This document shows, piece by piece, positions 44,317 through 53,016 of a stretch of DNA of 64,000 bases (positions are counted from its first letter, which is position 1; each line of letters opens with the position of its first letter). The stretch comes from Nocardioides aurantiacus (GTDB lineage Bacteria; Actinomycetota; Actinomycetes; Propionibacteriales; Nocardioidaceae), in contig NZ_RKHO01000001.1 of assembly GCF_003752505.1 (NCBI RefSeq), forward strand, positions 1,178,001 through 1,242,000, written 5' to 3'. Under the pieces are notes generated by a model that saw only the letters and a program-made list of their open reading frames with translations, did no database searches and had not been told where the DNA came from. Position numbers and translations under genes: made by a program.

Positions 44317-45129
44317 GTGCTGAGGTTCACCGGTGCTGCAGCCAGCGATCGCGGTCGGGTGCGCGACCACAACGAGGACTCGGGGTACGCCGGTCCCGGC
44401 CTGCTCGTCGTCGCCGACGGCGTCGGGGGAGCGGCCGCCGGAGAGGTCGCCTCGGCGACCGCCGTCTACGTGCTCTCGGCGCTCGCCCTCCAGGGGGCGT
44501 ACGCCGACCCGCTGGCCGCGCTGCGCAGCGGCGTACGACTGGCGCAGGAGCAGGTGGCCCTCGGTGTCGCCCAGGACGAGCGCCGCGCCGGGATGGCCAC
44601 GACCCTGACCGCCGTCCTCGGCGACGGTCGTCGGTTCGCGCTGGCCCACCTCGGCGACTCCCGGGCCTACGTCTGGCGGGGGAGCGCCCTGACCCGCGTG
44701 ACCCGGGACCACACCTACGTCCAGGACCTGGTCGACGACGGTCGGCTGACCCCTGCCGAGGCCCGCGAGCACCCGTGGCGCCACGTGGTGGTGCGCAGCC
44801 TGGGCGGCGACCCCGCGGAGACCGGCGACCTGACCTGGCTCGACGTGCGCCGCGGCGACCGGGTGCTGCTGTGCAGCGACGGGCTCACCGACCTCGTCGA
44901 CGAGGCGGCGATCGCCGCTGTGCTCGCCGCCCACCGCTCCGACGACGCCGCCGTGACCGCCCTGGTGGCGGCGGCCAACGCCGCCGGGGGCCGCGACAAC
45001 GTCACCTGCGTGCTGGCCACCGTCGTGCCCGGCGTGCCGGCCAGTCCCGAGGGAGTGCTCGTCGGGGCCGGGCGCGACCCGCGCCTGGTGGTCGACGCCG
45101 CGGCGGTGCACGTGCGGCGCAGCGCCTGA
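44317..45129 (+). CDS. PP2C-family serine/threonine phosphatase
   Basis: Metal-dependent protein phosphatase of 270 residues, soluble. Motifs: SDRGRVRDHNEDSG (motif 1), LLVVADGVGGAAAGEVAS (motif 2, metal-binding Asp-Gly), MATTLTAVL, AHLGDSRAYVWR, RVTRDHTYVQDLV, VLLCSDGLTDLV and GGRDNVTCVL. All metal-binding aspartates are present. It resembles PstP without the transmembrane tail. The GTG start has only a moderate GGGGAGAGG upstream. No kinase is adjacent; the nearest is at 58.3 kb. It may counter Ser/Thr kinases generally. Confidence 0.93.
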   Translation: MLRFTGAAASDRGRVRDHNEDSGYAGPGLLVVADGVGGAAAGEVASATAVYVLSALALQGAYADPLAALRSGVRLAQEQVALGVAQDERRAGMATTLTAVLGDGRRFALAHLGDSRAYVWRGSALTRVTRDHTYVQDLVDDGRLTPAEAREHPWRHVVVRSLGGDPAETGDLTWLDVRRGDRVLLCSDGLTDLVDEAAIAAVLAAHRSDDAAVTALVAAANAAGGRDNVTCVLATVVPGVPASPEGVLVGAGRDPRLVVDAAAVHVRRSA

Positions 45130-45275
45130 GTTTCCGCGTTCTGCTGGTCACGGCCGTGCCCATGCGTCACAATGGGCGCACAAGTCCACATCTGCACCGC
45201 ACGTCATGTGACCTGCCTGCTCGTTCGAGTCCGCTGGGGAAGGCGTACCTCGACGCCGAGCCTGAGGAGGTCCCC

Positions 45276-45791
45276 GTGAGTGCTGCAGCCAACCGTCCCA
45301 CCACGCGTGGTGTGCTCTACGTGCACTCCACGCCCTCTGCGCTGTGCCCGCACGTCGAGTGGGCCGTCGGCGGTGTGCTGGGCATCGCCCCCCGCGTCGA
45401 GTGGACCCCCCAGCCGGCCCAGGCCGGCCACTACCGCACGGAGTACTCCTGGTCCGGCGACACCGGCACCGCCGCCGCCATCACCTCGGCGCTGCGCGGC
45501 TGGAACCACCTGCGCTTCGAGGTCACCGAGGAGGCGACGTCGTCGACCGAGGGCGCGCGCTACTCCGTCACCCCGACGCTCGGCGTCTTCCACGCCGTCA
45601 CCGGCCTCCACGGCGACGTGATGATCCCCGAGGACCGGCTCAAGGCCGCCGTCGTGAAGGCGGCCCTGGGGGAGACCACGCTCGAGCTCGAGGTCGACAA
45701 GCTGCTCGGCAAGGCGTGGGACGCCGAGCTGGAGACCTTCCGGCACGCCGGCGAGGGCGTCGCGGTGCGCTGGCTGCACCACGTCGTCTGA
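45276..45791 (+). CDS. DUF3145 family protein
   Basis: A 171-residue protein conserved across actinobacteria. The sequence TTRGVLYVHSTPSALCPHVEWAVGGVLG at the start, WNHLRFEVTEEAT in the middle, and an acidic C terminus with WLHHV identify DUF3145. Its function is unknown. In Streptomyces it follows the fatty-acid synthase genes fabD-fabH-acpP-fabF; here only an ACP gene is near. GTG 45276 follows GAGGAGG at good spacing. Upstream, 45130-45275 holds the promoter region only. Confidence 0.92.
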   Translation: MSAAANRPTTRGVLYVHSTPSALCPHVEWAVGGVLGIAPRVEWTPQPAQAGHYRTEYSWSGDTGTAAAITSALRGWNHLRFEVTEEATSSTEGARYSVTPTLGVFHAVTGLHGDVMIPEDRLKAAVVKAALGETTLELEVDKLLGKAWDAELETFRHAGEGVAVRWLHHVV

Positions 45792-45807
45792 GGCTGCACG
45801 CGGAACC

Positions 45808-46179
45808 TCAGCTCCCCGGCGTACGACGCTCCTGGTGCGCCAGGAAGTCGACGAGGTCGCCGACGTGGACCAGCTCGCGGGTGACCGCGTCGGGCACGCG
45901 CACGCCCAGCCGGCGCTCGCAGCCCTCCAGCACCTCGATCATCGACAGCGAGTCGACCCGCAGGTCGTCGACGAACCGGTGCTCGGGCCGCACGTCGCCC
46001 GCAGCCGTGCCGGTCACCAGCTCCACCAGCTCCGCCACCTGGCGCAACCGCGTGGGGTCGACCGCGGAGGTCCGCTCCGGGTGGGGCGCGGCCGTCCCGC
46101 CGGGCGGACGGCGTCGGCCGGGCCGGGGCGAGGGTCGGAGCGCCGGTCTCGCGGCGGGGCGGGTGAAGCGGGGCGGCAC
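45808..46179 (-). CDS. Stand-alone acyl carrier protein
   Basis: 123 residues. A Pro/Arg-rich, probably disordered N-terminal extension (about 1-40) precedes an ACP domain (about 42-118). The phosphopantetheine Ser lies in DDLRVDSLSMIEVLEGCE (~residue 79). Helix 1 is RLRQVAELVELVTG. FAS ACPs have no such N-terminal extension, so this is a divergent ACP. The GTG at 46177-46179 lies 6 nt after TACGAT on the minus strand and is probably leaderless. It lies convergent with DUF3145, where a full FAS-II cluster is expected. Partners unknown. Confidence 0.8.
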   Translation of the reverse strand: MPPRFTRPAARPALRPSPRPGRRRPPGGTAAPHPERTSAVDPTRLRQVAELVELVTGTAAGDVRPEHRFVDDLRVDSLSMIEVLEGCERRLGVRVPDAVTRELVHVGDLVDFLAHQERRTPGS

Positions 46180-46371
46180 CCGCGGATCGTACCCGTCGAG
46201 ACGGCTCGCAGTCGTACCCCGATCGGGCCCCTCGCAACCGAGAATCGCCCACCAGGACAGGGGATTCGCCCCTACCGTCCACCTGTCGGCCCCGTCGCGC
46301 GGCGACCGACCGGAACCCGACCGTGCGTGGTTGACTCTGCTCGGGAGGCCCGCCGAACCCCAGGAGTGTGC

Positions 46372-47355
46372 ATGACCACGGAGCCCGACGCGGCTTTCGA
46401 GCTGCAGCGCGTGACCATCCACGGTCACGAGCGCGCCTTCGTGCGCGCCGGTTCGGGCCCGGCGCTGCTGCTGCTCCACGGGCTCGGCTGCGACCACACG
46501 ACGTGGTTCCCGGCCATCCGCGACCTCGCGCGCCACTTCACCGTCATCGCACCCGACCTGCTGGGCCACGGCGTGAGCGCCAAGCCCCGGGCCGACTACT
46601 CCGTCGGCGGCTACGCCAACGGCATGCGCGACCTGCTGACCGTGCTCGGCGTCGACAAGGTCACCGTGGTCGGCCACAGCTTCGGCGGCGGGGTCGCGAT
46701 GCAGTTCGCCTACCAGTTCCCCGAGCGCACCGAGCGGATGATCCTGGTCGCCCCCGGCGGCCTGGGCCCCGAGGTGACGCCGCTGATCCGGCTGATCACG
46801 CTCCCCGGCTTCCACCAGGCGATGGGCCTGGCCACCCTCCCGGGGGTGCGCCACGTCGGCAAGGCCGGCCTGCGGGCGCTCTCGCGCACCGGCCTGCACG
46901 GCACCCGCGACCTGGGCGAGGTCGCCGACATCTACGAGTCGTTCAAGGACCCCCGGGCCCGGGCCGCGATCGCCCACGTGGTGCGCGCCGTGGTCGACAT
47001 GAAGGGCCAGATCGTCACCATGGTCGACCGTGCCTACCTGACGCAGGCGATGCCGATGCTGGTGGTCTGGGGCACCGACGACATGGTCATCCCGGCCACG
47101 CACGCGAACAACGCCGCGCGCACCGCGCCGGGCGCGGTCGTGGAGATCGTGCCCAACGCCGGGCACTTCCCGCACAAGGACCACCCGGAGCGGTTCGTTC
47201 GGGTCGTCCAGGAGTTCGTCCGGGCGACCCACCCCGCGTCCTACCACCGCGGGCGCTGGCGCACCCTGCTCCGCAACGGGCCGGCGCTGCCGTCCAACCG
47301 GGCCGAGGCCGGCGAGTCGCCGATGACCCCGGTCGCCCAGCTGCCCGGCGCCTGA
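46372..47355 (+). CDS. Alpha/beta-fold hydrolase
   Basis: 327 residues. The oxyanion region is LLLLHGLGCDHTTW, the nucleophile elbow VVGHSFGGGVAMQFAYQFPER (Ser ~residue 104), the acid is in VVWGTDDMVIP, and the His is in PNAGHFPHKDHPERF. A mobile cap lies between. It resembles haloperoxidase or lipase-like hydrolases of actinobacteria. The C-terminal ~45 residues are an extra basic extension. ATG 46372 follows CCCAGGAG, 4 bases upstream of GTGC. It lies between the ACP and aceE, divergent from the ACP gene. Substrate unknown; esterase or thioesterase are both possible. Confidence 0.88.
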   Translation: MTTEPDAAFELQRVTIHGHERAFVRAGSGPALLLLHGLGCDHTTWFPAIRDLARHFTVIAPDLLGHGVSAKPRADYSVGGYANGMRDLLTVLGVDKVTVVGHSFGGGVAMQFAYQFPERTERMILVAPGGLGPEVTPLIRLITLPGFHQAMGLATLPGVRHVGKAGLRALSRTGLHGTRDLGEVADIYESFKDPRARAAIAHVVRAVVDMKGQIVTMVDRAYLTQAMPMLVVWGTDDMVIPATHANNAARTAPGAVVEIVPNAGHFPHKDHPERFVRVVQEFVRATHPASYHRGRWRTLLRNGPALPSNRAEAGESPMTPVAQLPGA

Positions 47356-47397
47356 CCCTCCCGACTCGCGGGCGGCCAGGCGCCGGATCGCGGGACC

Positions 47398-50244
47398 TCA
47401 GGCGTCCCCGCCCTCCTGGGCGACGTCGGAGACGGCGGTCGGGTCGTCGATGCGGTACTTCTCGAACGCCTCGGTCACCAGCTCCGGCTTGACCTCGCCG
47501 CGCTGGGCCAGGGCCCGCAGGGTGGCCACGACGACGCTCTCGGCGTCGACCTGGAAGTAGCGACGGGCGGCCGGGCGGGTGTCGGCGAAGCCGAACCCGT
47601 CGGTGCCGAGCACGTGGTAGTCCTCGGGCACCCAGTGGGCGATCTGCATCGGCACCGCGCGCATGTAGTCGCTGACCGCGACGACGGGGCCGATGGCCCC
47701 CTCGAGCTTGGTGGTGACGTAGGCGTCGCGGGCCTTCTCGCCGGGGTGGTTCAGCGACCAGCGCTCGCAGTCGACCGCCTCGCGGGCCAGCTCGTTCCAC
47801 GAGGTCACCGACCACACGTCGGCGGCCACGCCCCACTCTTCGGCGAGCAGCTGCTGGGCCTTGAGCACCCACGGGAAGCCGATGCCCGAGGCGAGCAGCT
47901 GGGCCCGCGGGGCCTCGCGGTCGCCCGAGACCTCGGGGGCGTCGTTGAACTTGTAGATGCCCTTGAGCAGACCCTCGAGGTCGAGGTCCTCGGGCTCCTT
48001 GGGCTGGCTCACCGGCTCGTTGTAGACGGTCATGTAGAAGATGACGTCCTCGCCGTGCGGGTGCTCCTCGCTGGAGGTGTACATCCGGCGCAGGCCGTCC
48101 TGCATGATGTGCGCGACCTCGTAGGAGGTGGCCGGGTCGTAGTGCACGACGGCCGGGTTGGTCGCCGCGAGCAGCGGCGAGTGGCCGTCGGCGTGCTGCA
48201 GGCCCTCACCGGTGAGCGTCGTACGGCCGGCCGTGGCGCCGATGAGGAAGCCGCGGGCCAGCTGGTCGGCCATCGCCCAGATCGAGTCGCCGGTGCGCTG
48301 GAACCCGAACATCGAGTAGAAGATGTAGAACGGGATCATCACCTCGCCGTGCGTGGAGTACGACGAGCCGGCGGCCGTGGCCGAGGCCATCGCGCCCGCC
48401 TCGGAGATGCCCTCGTGGAGCAGCTGGCCGTCGACGTCCTCGCGCCACTTCAGCAGCAGCTTGCGGTCGACCGACTCGTAGCGCTGGCCGAAGGGGTTGT
48501 AGACCTTCGCGCTCGGGAACATCGAGTCCATGCCGAAGGTGCGGTACTCGTCGGGGGCGATCGGCACGATGCGCTTGCCGATCTCCTTGTCCTTCATCCA
48601 GTCGCGCAGCAGGCGCACGACGGCCATCGTGGTCGCGACCTTCGACTTGCCCGACCCGGCCTTGAGCTCCTTGTAGCTCTCGTCCCCGGGGACCTTGAGC
48701 TCCTTGGCGCGGATCACCCGGCGGGGGATCGAGCCACCGAGCTGGCGGCGCCGCTCGAGCATGTACTGGATCTCGTCGGAGTCCTTGCCCGGGTGGAAGA
48801 ACGGCGCGGTGCCGTCGGCCTCGTAGGCCGCGGTCAGCTCCTTGTCCGACATCGGCAGGTAGAGCCGGTCGCGGAACTTCTTGAGGTCGTCGAGCTTGAG
48901 CTTCTTCATCTGGTGGCTGGCGTTCTTGCCCTCCAGCCCCTCGATGGTCCAGCCCTTGACGGTGTGGGCCAGGATCACGGTCGGCTGGCCGGCGTGCTTG
49001 GCGGCGGCCTCGAAGGCGGCGTACACCTTGCGGTAGTCGTGACCACCGCGCGGCAGCTTCTCGATCTGCTTGTCGGTCATGTGCTCGACCATCTTCTTCA
49101 GGCGCGGGTCGCGGCCGAAGAAGTGCTCGCGGTTGTAGGCGCCGTCCTCGACCGAGTAGGTCTGGAACTGGCCGTCGGGGGTGCTGTTCATCGCGTTGAC
49201 GAGCACGCCGTCGACGTCGCGGGCGAGCAGGTCGTCCCACTCGCGGCCCCAGATCACCTTGATGACGTTCCAGCCGGCGCCGCGGAAGTTGGACTCCAGC
49301 TCCTGGATGATCTTGCCGTTGCCGCGCACCGGACCGTCGAGCTGCTGCAGGTTGCAGTTGATGACCCAGGTCAGGTTGTCGAGCTCCTCGCGGGCGGCGA
49401 CGGTGATCGCGCCCAGCGACTCGGGCTCGGCCATCTCGCCGTCGCCGAGGAAGGCCCAGACCGACTGCTGCGAGGTGTCCTTGATGCCGCGGTTCTGCAG
49501 GTAGCGGTTGAAGCGCGCCTGGTAGATCGAGTTGATGCCGGTGAGGCCCATCGAGACGGTGGGGAACTCCCAGAAGTCCGGCATCAGGCGCGGGTGGGGG
49601 TAGGACGGCAGGCCCTTGCCGATGCCGTGCTGCACCTCCTGGCGGAAGTGGAGCAGCTGCTGCTCGGTCAGCCGGCCCTCGAGGTAGGCGCGGGCGTAGA
49701 CGCCCGGCGAGCCGTGGCCCTGGATGTAGACCTGGTCGCCGCCACCGGGGTGGTCGTGGCCGCGGAAGAAGTGGTTGAAGCCGACCTCGTAGAGCGAGGC
49801 GGAGGACTGGTAGGTCGCGATGTGGCCGCCGACCTCGAGGCCGGGGCGGTTGGCGTCGGAGACGGTGACGGCGGCGTTCCAGCGGATGAACGCGCGGATC
49901 CGGCGCTCGATGTCCTCGTCGCCGGGGAACCACGGCTCCCGCTCGGGCGGGATCGTGTTGATGTAGTCGGTGCTGCGCAGCGCCGGCACCCCCACGGAGC
50001 CCTCACGGGCCCGCTCCAGGAGCCGCAGCATCACGTAGCGCGCCCGGTCGCGACCGCGGTCGCCGAGCATCGCGTCGAACGAGTCCAGCCAGTCCTGGGT
50101 CTCGTCGGGATCGATGTCGGGGAGCTGCGTGGGCAGTCCCTCGTGGATGACGGAGGCGCGGGGTGCGGAGGCCTGCGGGGTGGGGGCCTGGGCCGGCACG
50201 ACCGTCTGCTCGGCCTGCGAAGAGGTCTTCTCGGAGTCGCTCAC
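47398..50244 (-). CDS. aceE: Pyruvate dehydrogenase E1 component, homodimeric type (AceE)
   Basis: Thiamin-diphosphate enzyme that decarboxylates pyruvate and acetylates the lipoyl domain of E2. The 948-residue single chain and the motifs [40 protein letters not shown] and [16 protein letters not shown] (ThDP-binding GDG..E) match AceE. So do [11 protein letters not shown] and [12 protein letters not shown]. An N-terminal ~35 residues rich in Ala/Pro are an extension. The GTG start is 6 nt after CACGAT on the minus strand. It is close to DUF3052 and peroxiredoxin genes, the conserved actinobacterial neighbourhood. Confidence 0.96.
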   Translation of the reverse strand: MSDSEKTSSQAEQTVVPAQAPTPQASAPRASVIHEGLPTQLPDIDPDETQDWLDSFDAMLGDRGRDRARYVMLRLLERAREGSVGVPALRSTDYINTIPPEREPWFPGDEDIERRIRAFIRWNAAVTVSDANRPGLEVGGHIATYQSSASLYEVGFNHFFRGHDHPGGGDQVYIQGHGSPGVYARAYLEGRLTEQQLLHFRQEVQHGIGKGLPSYPHPRLMPDFWEFPTVSMGLTGINSIYQARFNRYLQNRGIKDTSQQSVWAFLGDGEMAEPESLGAITVAAREELDNLTWVINCNLQQLDGPVRGNGKIIQELESNFRGAGWNVIKVIWGREWDDLLARDVDGVLVNAMNSTPDGQFQTYSVEDGAYNREHFFGRDPRLKKMVEHMTDKQIEKLPRGGHDYRKVYAAFEAAAKHAGQPTVILAHTVKGWTIEGLEGKNASHQMKKLKLDDLKKFRDRLYLPMSDKELTAAYEADGTAPFFHPGKDSDEIQYMLERRRQLGGSIPRRVIRAKELKVPGDESYKELKAGSGKSKVATTMAVVRLLRDWMKDKEIGKRIVPIAPDEYRTFGMDSMFPSAKVYNPFGQRYESVDRKLLLKWREDVDGQLLHEGISEAGAMASATAAGSSYSTHGEVMIPFYIFYSMFGFQRTGDSIWAMADQLARGFLIGATAGRTTLTGEGLQHADGHSPLLAATNPAVVHYDPATSYEVAHIMQDGLRRMYTSSEEHPHGEDVIFYMTVYNEPVSQPKEPEDLDLEGLLKGIYKFNDAPEVSGDREAPRAQLLASGIGFPWVLKAQQLLAEEWGVAADVWSVTSWNELAREAVDCERWSLNHPGEKARDAYVTTKLEGAIGPVVAVSDYMRAVPMQIAHWVPEDYHVLGTDGFGFADTRPAARRYFQVDAESVVVATLRALAQRGEVKPELVTEAFEKYRIDDPTAVSDVAQEGGDA

Positions 50245-50306
50245 AGCCCAATCGTGCCACCGTCGGCGGCACGGGAGAATTTACTGGCGAGTACGCCGTC
50301 CCGACC

Positions 50307-51806
50307 TCACTCCACCGACGGCGGGCCGTCCTTGGTGACGGCGTTCTCCACGGTGCGCTTGATGAGCGCCTCGAGGTCGAGACCGGTCGAGGTCTTGAGC
50401 ATCGACAGCGTCTCGACGACGTTCTCGGTGACCTGCTTGGGGATCGCGCCTGCGCCGTCGGTGGAGACCACCGTCAGCTGGTCGATCGCGGCGATCGGGG
50501 CGGCGACCTCGCGCGCCACCTGGGGCAGCACCTCGATCAGCATCTGCAGCACCGCGGCGTCGTTGTAGTGCGCGAACGCCTCGGCGCGCTTGTCCATCGC
50601 CTCGGCCTCGGCCTGGCCGACGGCCAGCGTGGACGCGGCCTGCGCCTCGCCCTCGGCCCGGGTGGCCTCGGCCTCGGCGACACGGCGGGAGCGCTCGGCC
50701 TCGCCGCGCTTGAGGCCCTCGATGGCCTCGGCCTCGGCGAGCGCCGTACGCCGTGACTTCTCCGCCTCGCCGGACAGGCGGGCCTCCTCGGCCTTGGCCT
50801 GCGCGGCGGCGATGGAGGCGGCCTTGCGGGCCTCGGCACCGGCGATCTCGGCGGTGCGGTTGGCCTCGGCCTCCTGCTCCACCTTGTAGCGCGCGGCGTC
50901 GGCGGGCTTGCGCACCTGGGTCTCGAGCTGCCGCTCGGTCAGCGCGGCCTGACGCACCGCGACCTTCTCCTGCTCGAGCAGGATCGCCTGGTCGCGGTCG
51001 GCCTGCCGCAGCGGCCCGGCGGCCGCGGCCTGTGCCGAGGCCGCGTCGGTCTCGGCCTTGATCTCGGCCTGCTTCAACGCCAGCGTCCGCTGGGAGATCG
51101 CGATCTCCTCCTCGGCCTTGATGCGCGCCTGCTCGGCCGCCTGGCGGGCGTTGGCCTCGGCGATGGACGCGGCCTGGCCGATGCGCGCGGCCTCGGGGCG
51201 GCCGAGGTCGGCGAGGTAGCTGCCGTCGTCGGTGACGTCCTGGATCTGGAAGGTGTCGAGGATCAGGCCCTGGCCGGTGAGGGAGTTCTCCGACTCGTCG
51301 GCCACGCGCTGCGCGAAGGCGGCGCGGTCGCGGATGATCTGCTCGACCGTCAGCCCGCCGACGATCGAGCGCAGCGCGCCGGCCAGCACCTCCTGGGTGA
51401 ACGCCTCGACGTCCTGCTGCTGGGAGAGGAACCGCTGCGCGGCCAGCCGGATCTGGTCGGCGTTGCCGCCGACCTTGACGATGGCCACGCCCTCGACGTT
51501 GAGCTTGATGCCCTGCCCGGAGACGGCGCCACGGATCTGCACCGAGATCCGCCGGCTCGACAGGTCGAGCGTGGCGAGCTTCTGCACGAACGGGATCACG
51601 AAGGTGCCGCCGCCGAGGATGACCTTCTGGCCGGACAGGTCGGTCGACAGCGCGCCGGTCTCGGGGTTGAGCACCGCCTTGCCCTTGCGCCCGGTGACGA
51701 TGAAGGCCTGGTTGGGCCCGGCCACCTTGTAGCGGCTGGTGACGAGCAGCACGAGCAGGACCAGCAGGGCGACGAAGCCGAGCACGGGGATCAGGTAACC
51801 GGGCAC
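50307..51806 (-). CDS. Flotillin/SPFH-domain membrane protein
   Basis: 499 residues. An N-terminal membrane segment (residues 4-23) precedes an SPFH/Band-7 domain (about 25-200; GPNQAFIVTGRKG, GGTFVIPFVQKLATLDL, QDVTDDGSYLADLGRPEAAR). A very long Ala/Glu-rich coiled coil (about 205-430) with many EA repeats follows, then a C-terminal LLIEVLPQVAREVAAPIAAI region typical of flotillins. It probably scaffolds functional membrane microdomains. It is preceded by an NfeD-like gene on the same strand, the usual flotillin partner, separated by about 48 bases. Confidence 0.93.
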   Translation of the reverse strand: MPGYLIPVLGFVALLVLLVLLVTSRYKVAGPNQAFIVTGRKGKAVLNPETGALSTDLSGQKVILGGGTFVIPFVQKLATLDLSSRRISVQIRGAVSGQGIKLNVEGVAIVKVGGNADQIRLAAQRFLSQQQDVEAFTQEVLAGALRSIVGGLTVEQIIRDRAAFAQRVADESENSLTGQGLILDTFQIQDVTDDGSYLADLGRPEAARIGQAASIAEANARQAAEQARIKAEEEIAISQRTLALKQAEIKAETDAASAQAAAAGPLRQADRDQAILLEQEKVAVRQAALTERQLETQVRKPADAARYKVEQEAEANRTAEIAGAEARKAASIAAAQAKAEEARLSGEAEKSRRTALAEAEAIEGLKRGEAERSRRVAEAEATRAEGEAQAASTLAVGQAEAEAMDKRAEAFAHYNDAAVLQMLIEVLPQVAREVAAPIAAIDQLTVVSTDGAGAIPKQVTENVVETLSMLKTSTGLDLEALIKRTVENAVTKDGPPSVE

Positions 51807-51854
51807 GTGGGGCCTTTCCGAGGTGGGCGGTGGTGGGAGCTGGTCAGGGGGCCG

Positions 51855-52361
51855 TCAGGGGCCGAGCTCGCCCCACACGGGGGCGACGGTGACGGCGGTG
51901 GGGGAGAGGACGGCGGTGACGTGGACCGGCGTACCGGCCTCCAGGGGTGCCTCGGCCCGCGCGTTGAGGCGTACGACGTGCCCGCCGACCAGCACCCGGA
52001 CGGTGCCGTAGCCCTCGGCCGGGACGGCGCTGACGACCTGCCCCTCGCGTCCGAGGACGTCGTCGGCCTCGGGCGTGCCGTCGCTGCCGCCGTCGCGGAC
52101 CAGACGGGTGAGCCAGGCGGCGAACCAGCCGACGACCACGCCGGCCACGACGCCGACCGGGAGCGAGACGAGCACCGGTGCTCCGGCGGCCTCGGCCGCG
52201 GCGCCGCCGAAGCCGAGGGCGGCCAGGAAGCCTCCGGCGACCGCGGTCGAGAAGGCGTCGCCGGCGAGCGCGTCGAGGAGCCCGTCGAGCACGTCGCCGA
52301 GCAGCAGCGAGACGGCGAGCACGACCAGCCCGACGACGCCGACGACGAGGTACGCGGTCAC
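51855..52361 (-). CDS. NfeD-like membrane protein, flotillin partner
   Basis: 168 residues. Three hydrophobic segments (about 3-25, 35-60, 68-90) precede a C-terminal ~65-residue beta-rich OB-fold-like domain (LGREGQVVSAVPAEGYGTVRVLVGG; TPVHVTAVLSPTAVTV). This architecture is that of NfeD/YqiJ-type proteins, which are co-encoded with flotillins. The GTG at 52359-52361 is used; the longer upstream frame (25 more residues) is less likely because the hydrophobic helix starts immediately after this GTG. First gene of the two-gene minus-strand unit. Confidence 0.82.
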   Translation of the reverse strand: MTAYLVVGVVGLVVLAVSLLLGDVLDGLLDALAGDAFSTAVAGGFLAALGFGGAAAEAAGAPVLVSLPVGVVAGVVVGWFAAWLTRLVRDGGSDGTPEADDVLGREGQVVSAVPAEGYGTVRVLVGGHVVRLNARAEAPLEAGTPVHVTAVLSPTAVTVAPVWGELGP

Positions 52362-52575
52362 CGTGGCCCCCCTGCCGGTGCGTGGTGCCCGGACGATCCG
52401 ACCGGGCTGGACCCGGATCGTAGTCGCACACGGCATGTCACGACTCGGCTTCGGCGCGCCCGGGAGCGGGCGTGAGGCTTGCGTCCTGCGGGGAGGTCTA
52501 GTGGACTACACGCACATCACGCCCGGGAGGACCCGGCGCGTGCCACAGGGGGGACACGGATTTGGAGGCTGCAAG

Positions 52576-52992
52576 GTGAGCCCGAGCACAGGGGGCGACG
52601 TAGCGCTGGGCGACCGGTTGGGTCTGAAGCCCGGCACGGTCGTGCAGGAGCTCGGCTGGGACGAGGACGTCGACGACGACGTACGACGGGCGATCGAGGA
52701 CGCCATCGACGCCGACATGGTGGACGGCGACCACGGTGACGTCGTGGACGCCGTCGTGCTGTGGTGGCGCGACGACGACGGCGACCTGGTCGACGCGCTC
52801 GTGGACTCCCTCACCGACCTCGTGGGCGGCGGCGCGATCTGGCTGCTGTCCCCCAAGGTGGGCCGTCCCGGGGCGGTGGATCCGGCGGATGTCGCCGAAT
52901 CCGCTCCGATCGCGGGACTTTCCACCACCACGACCGTTGCTGTGGGTAGAGAGTGGACGGGCACCCGTTTGGTGGCGCCCAAGAGCCGCTGA
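52576..52992 (+). CDS. DUF3052 family protein
   Basis: 138 residues with the DUF3052 pattern: GDRLGLKPGTVVQELGWDEDVDDDVRR, then VVLWWRDDDGDLVDALVDSLTDL, then GGAIWLLSPK, followed by the family's AGLSTTTTVAVGREWTGTRLV. A small acidic cytoplasmic protein of unknown function, conserved next to aceE and a peroxiredoxin in many actinobacteria; here a flotillin pair and an acyl-CoA ligase have been inserted into that neighbourhood. GTG 52576 follows GGAGG at 7-base spacing. Confidence 0.93.
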   Translation: MSPSTGGDVALGDRLGLKPGTVVQELGWDEDVDDDVRRAIEDAIDADMVDGDHGDVVDAVVLWWRDDDGDLVDALVDSLTDLVGGGAIWLLSPKVGRPGAVDPADVAESAPIAGLSTTTTVAVGREWTGTRLVAPKSR

Positions 52993-53016
52993 CGCACCTA
53001 CAGGAGGCCCCGCTAG

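Noticed and set aside
47614-50568. 984-codon frame antisense to aceE
   Set aside because: aceE is certain on the other strand. The antisense frame is low complexity (Val/Asp/Arg/Leu) without motifs.
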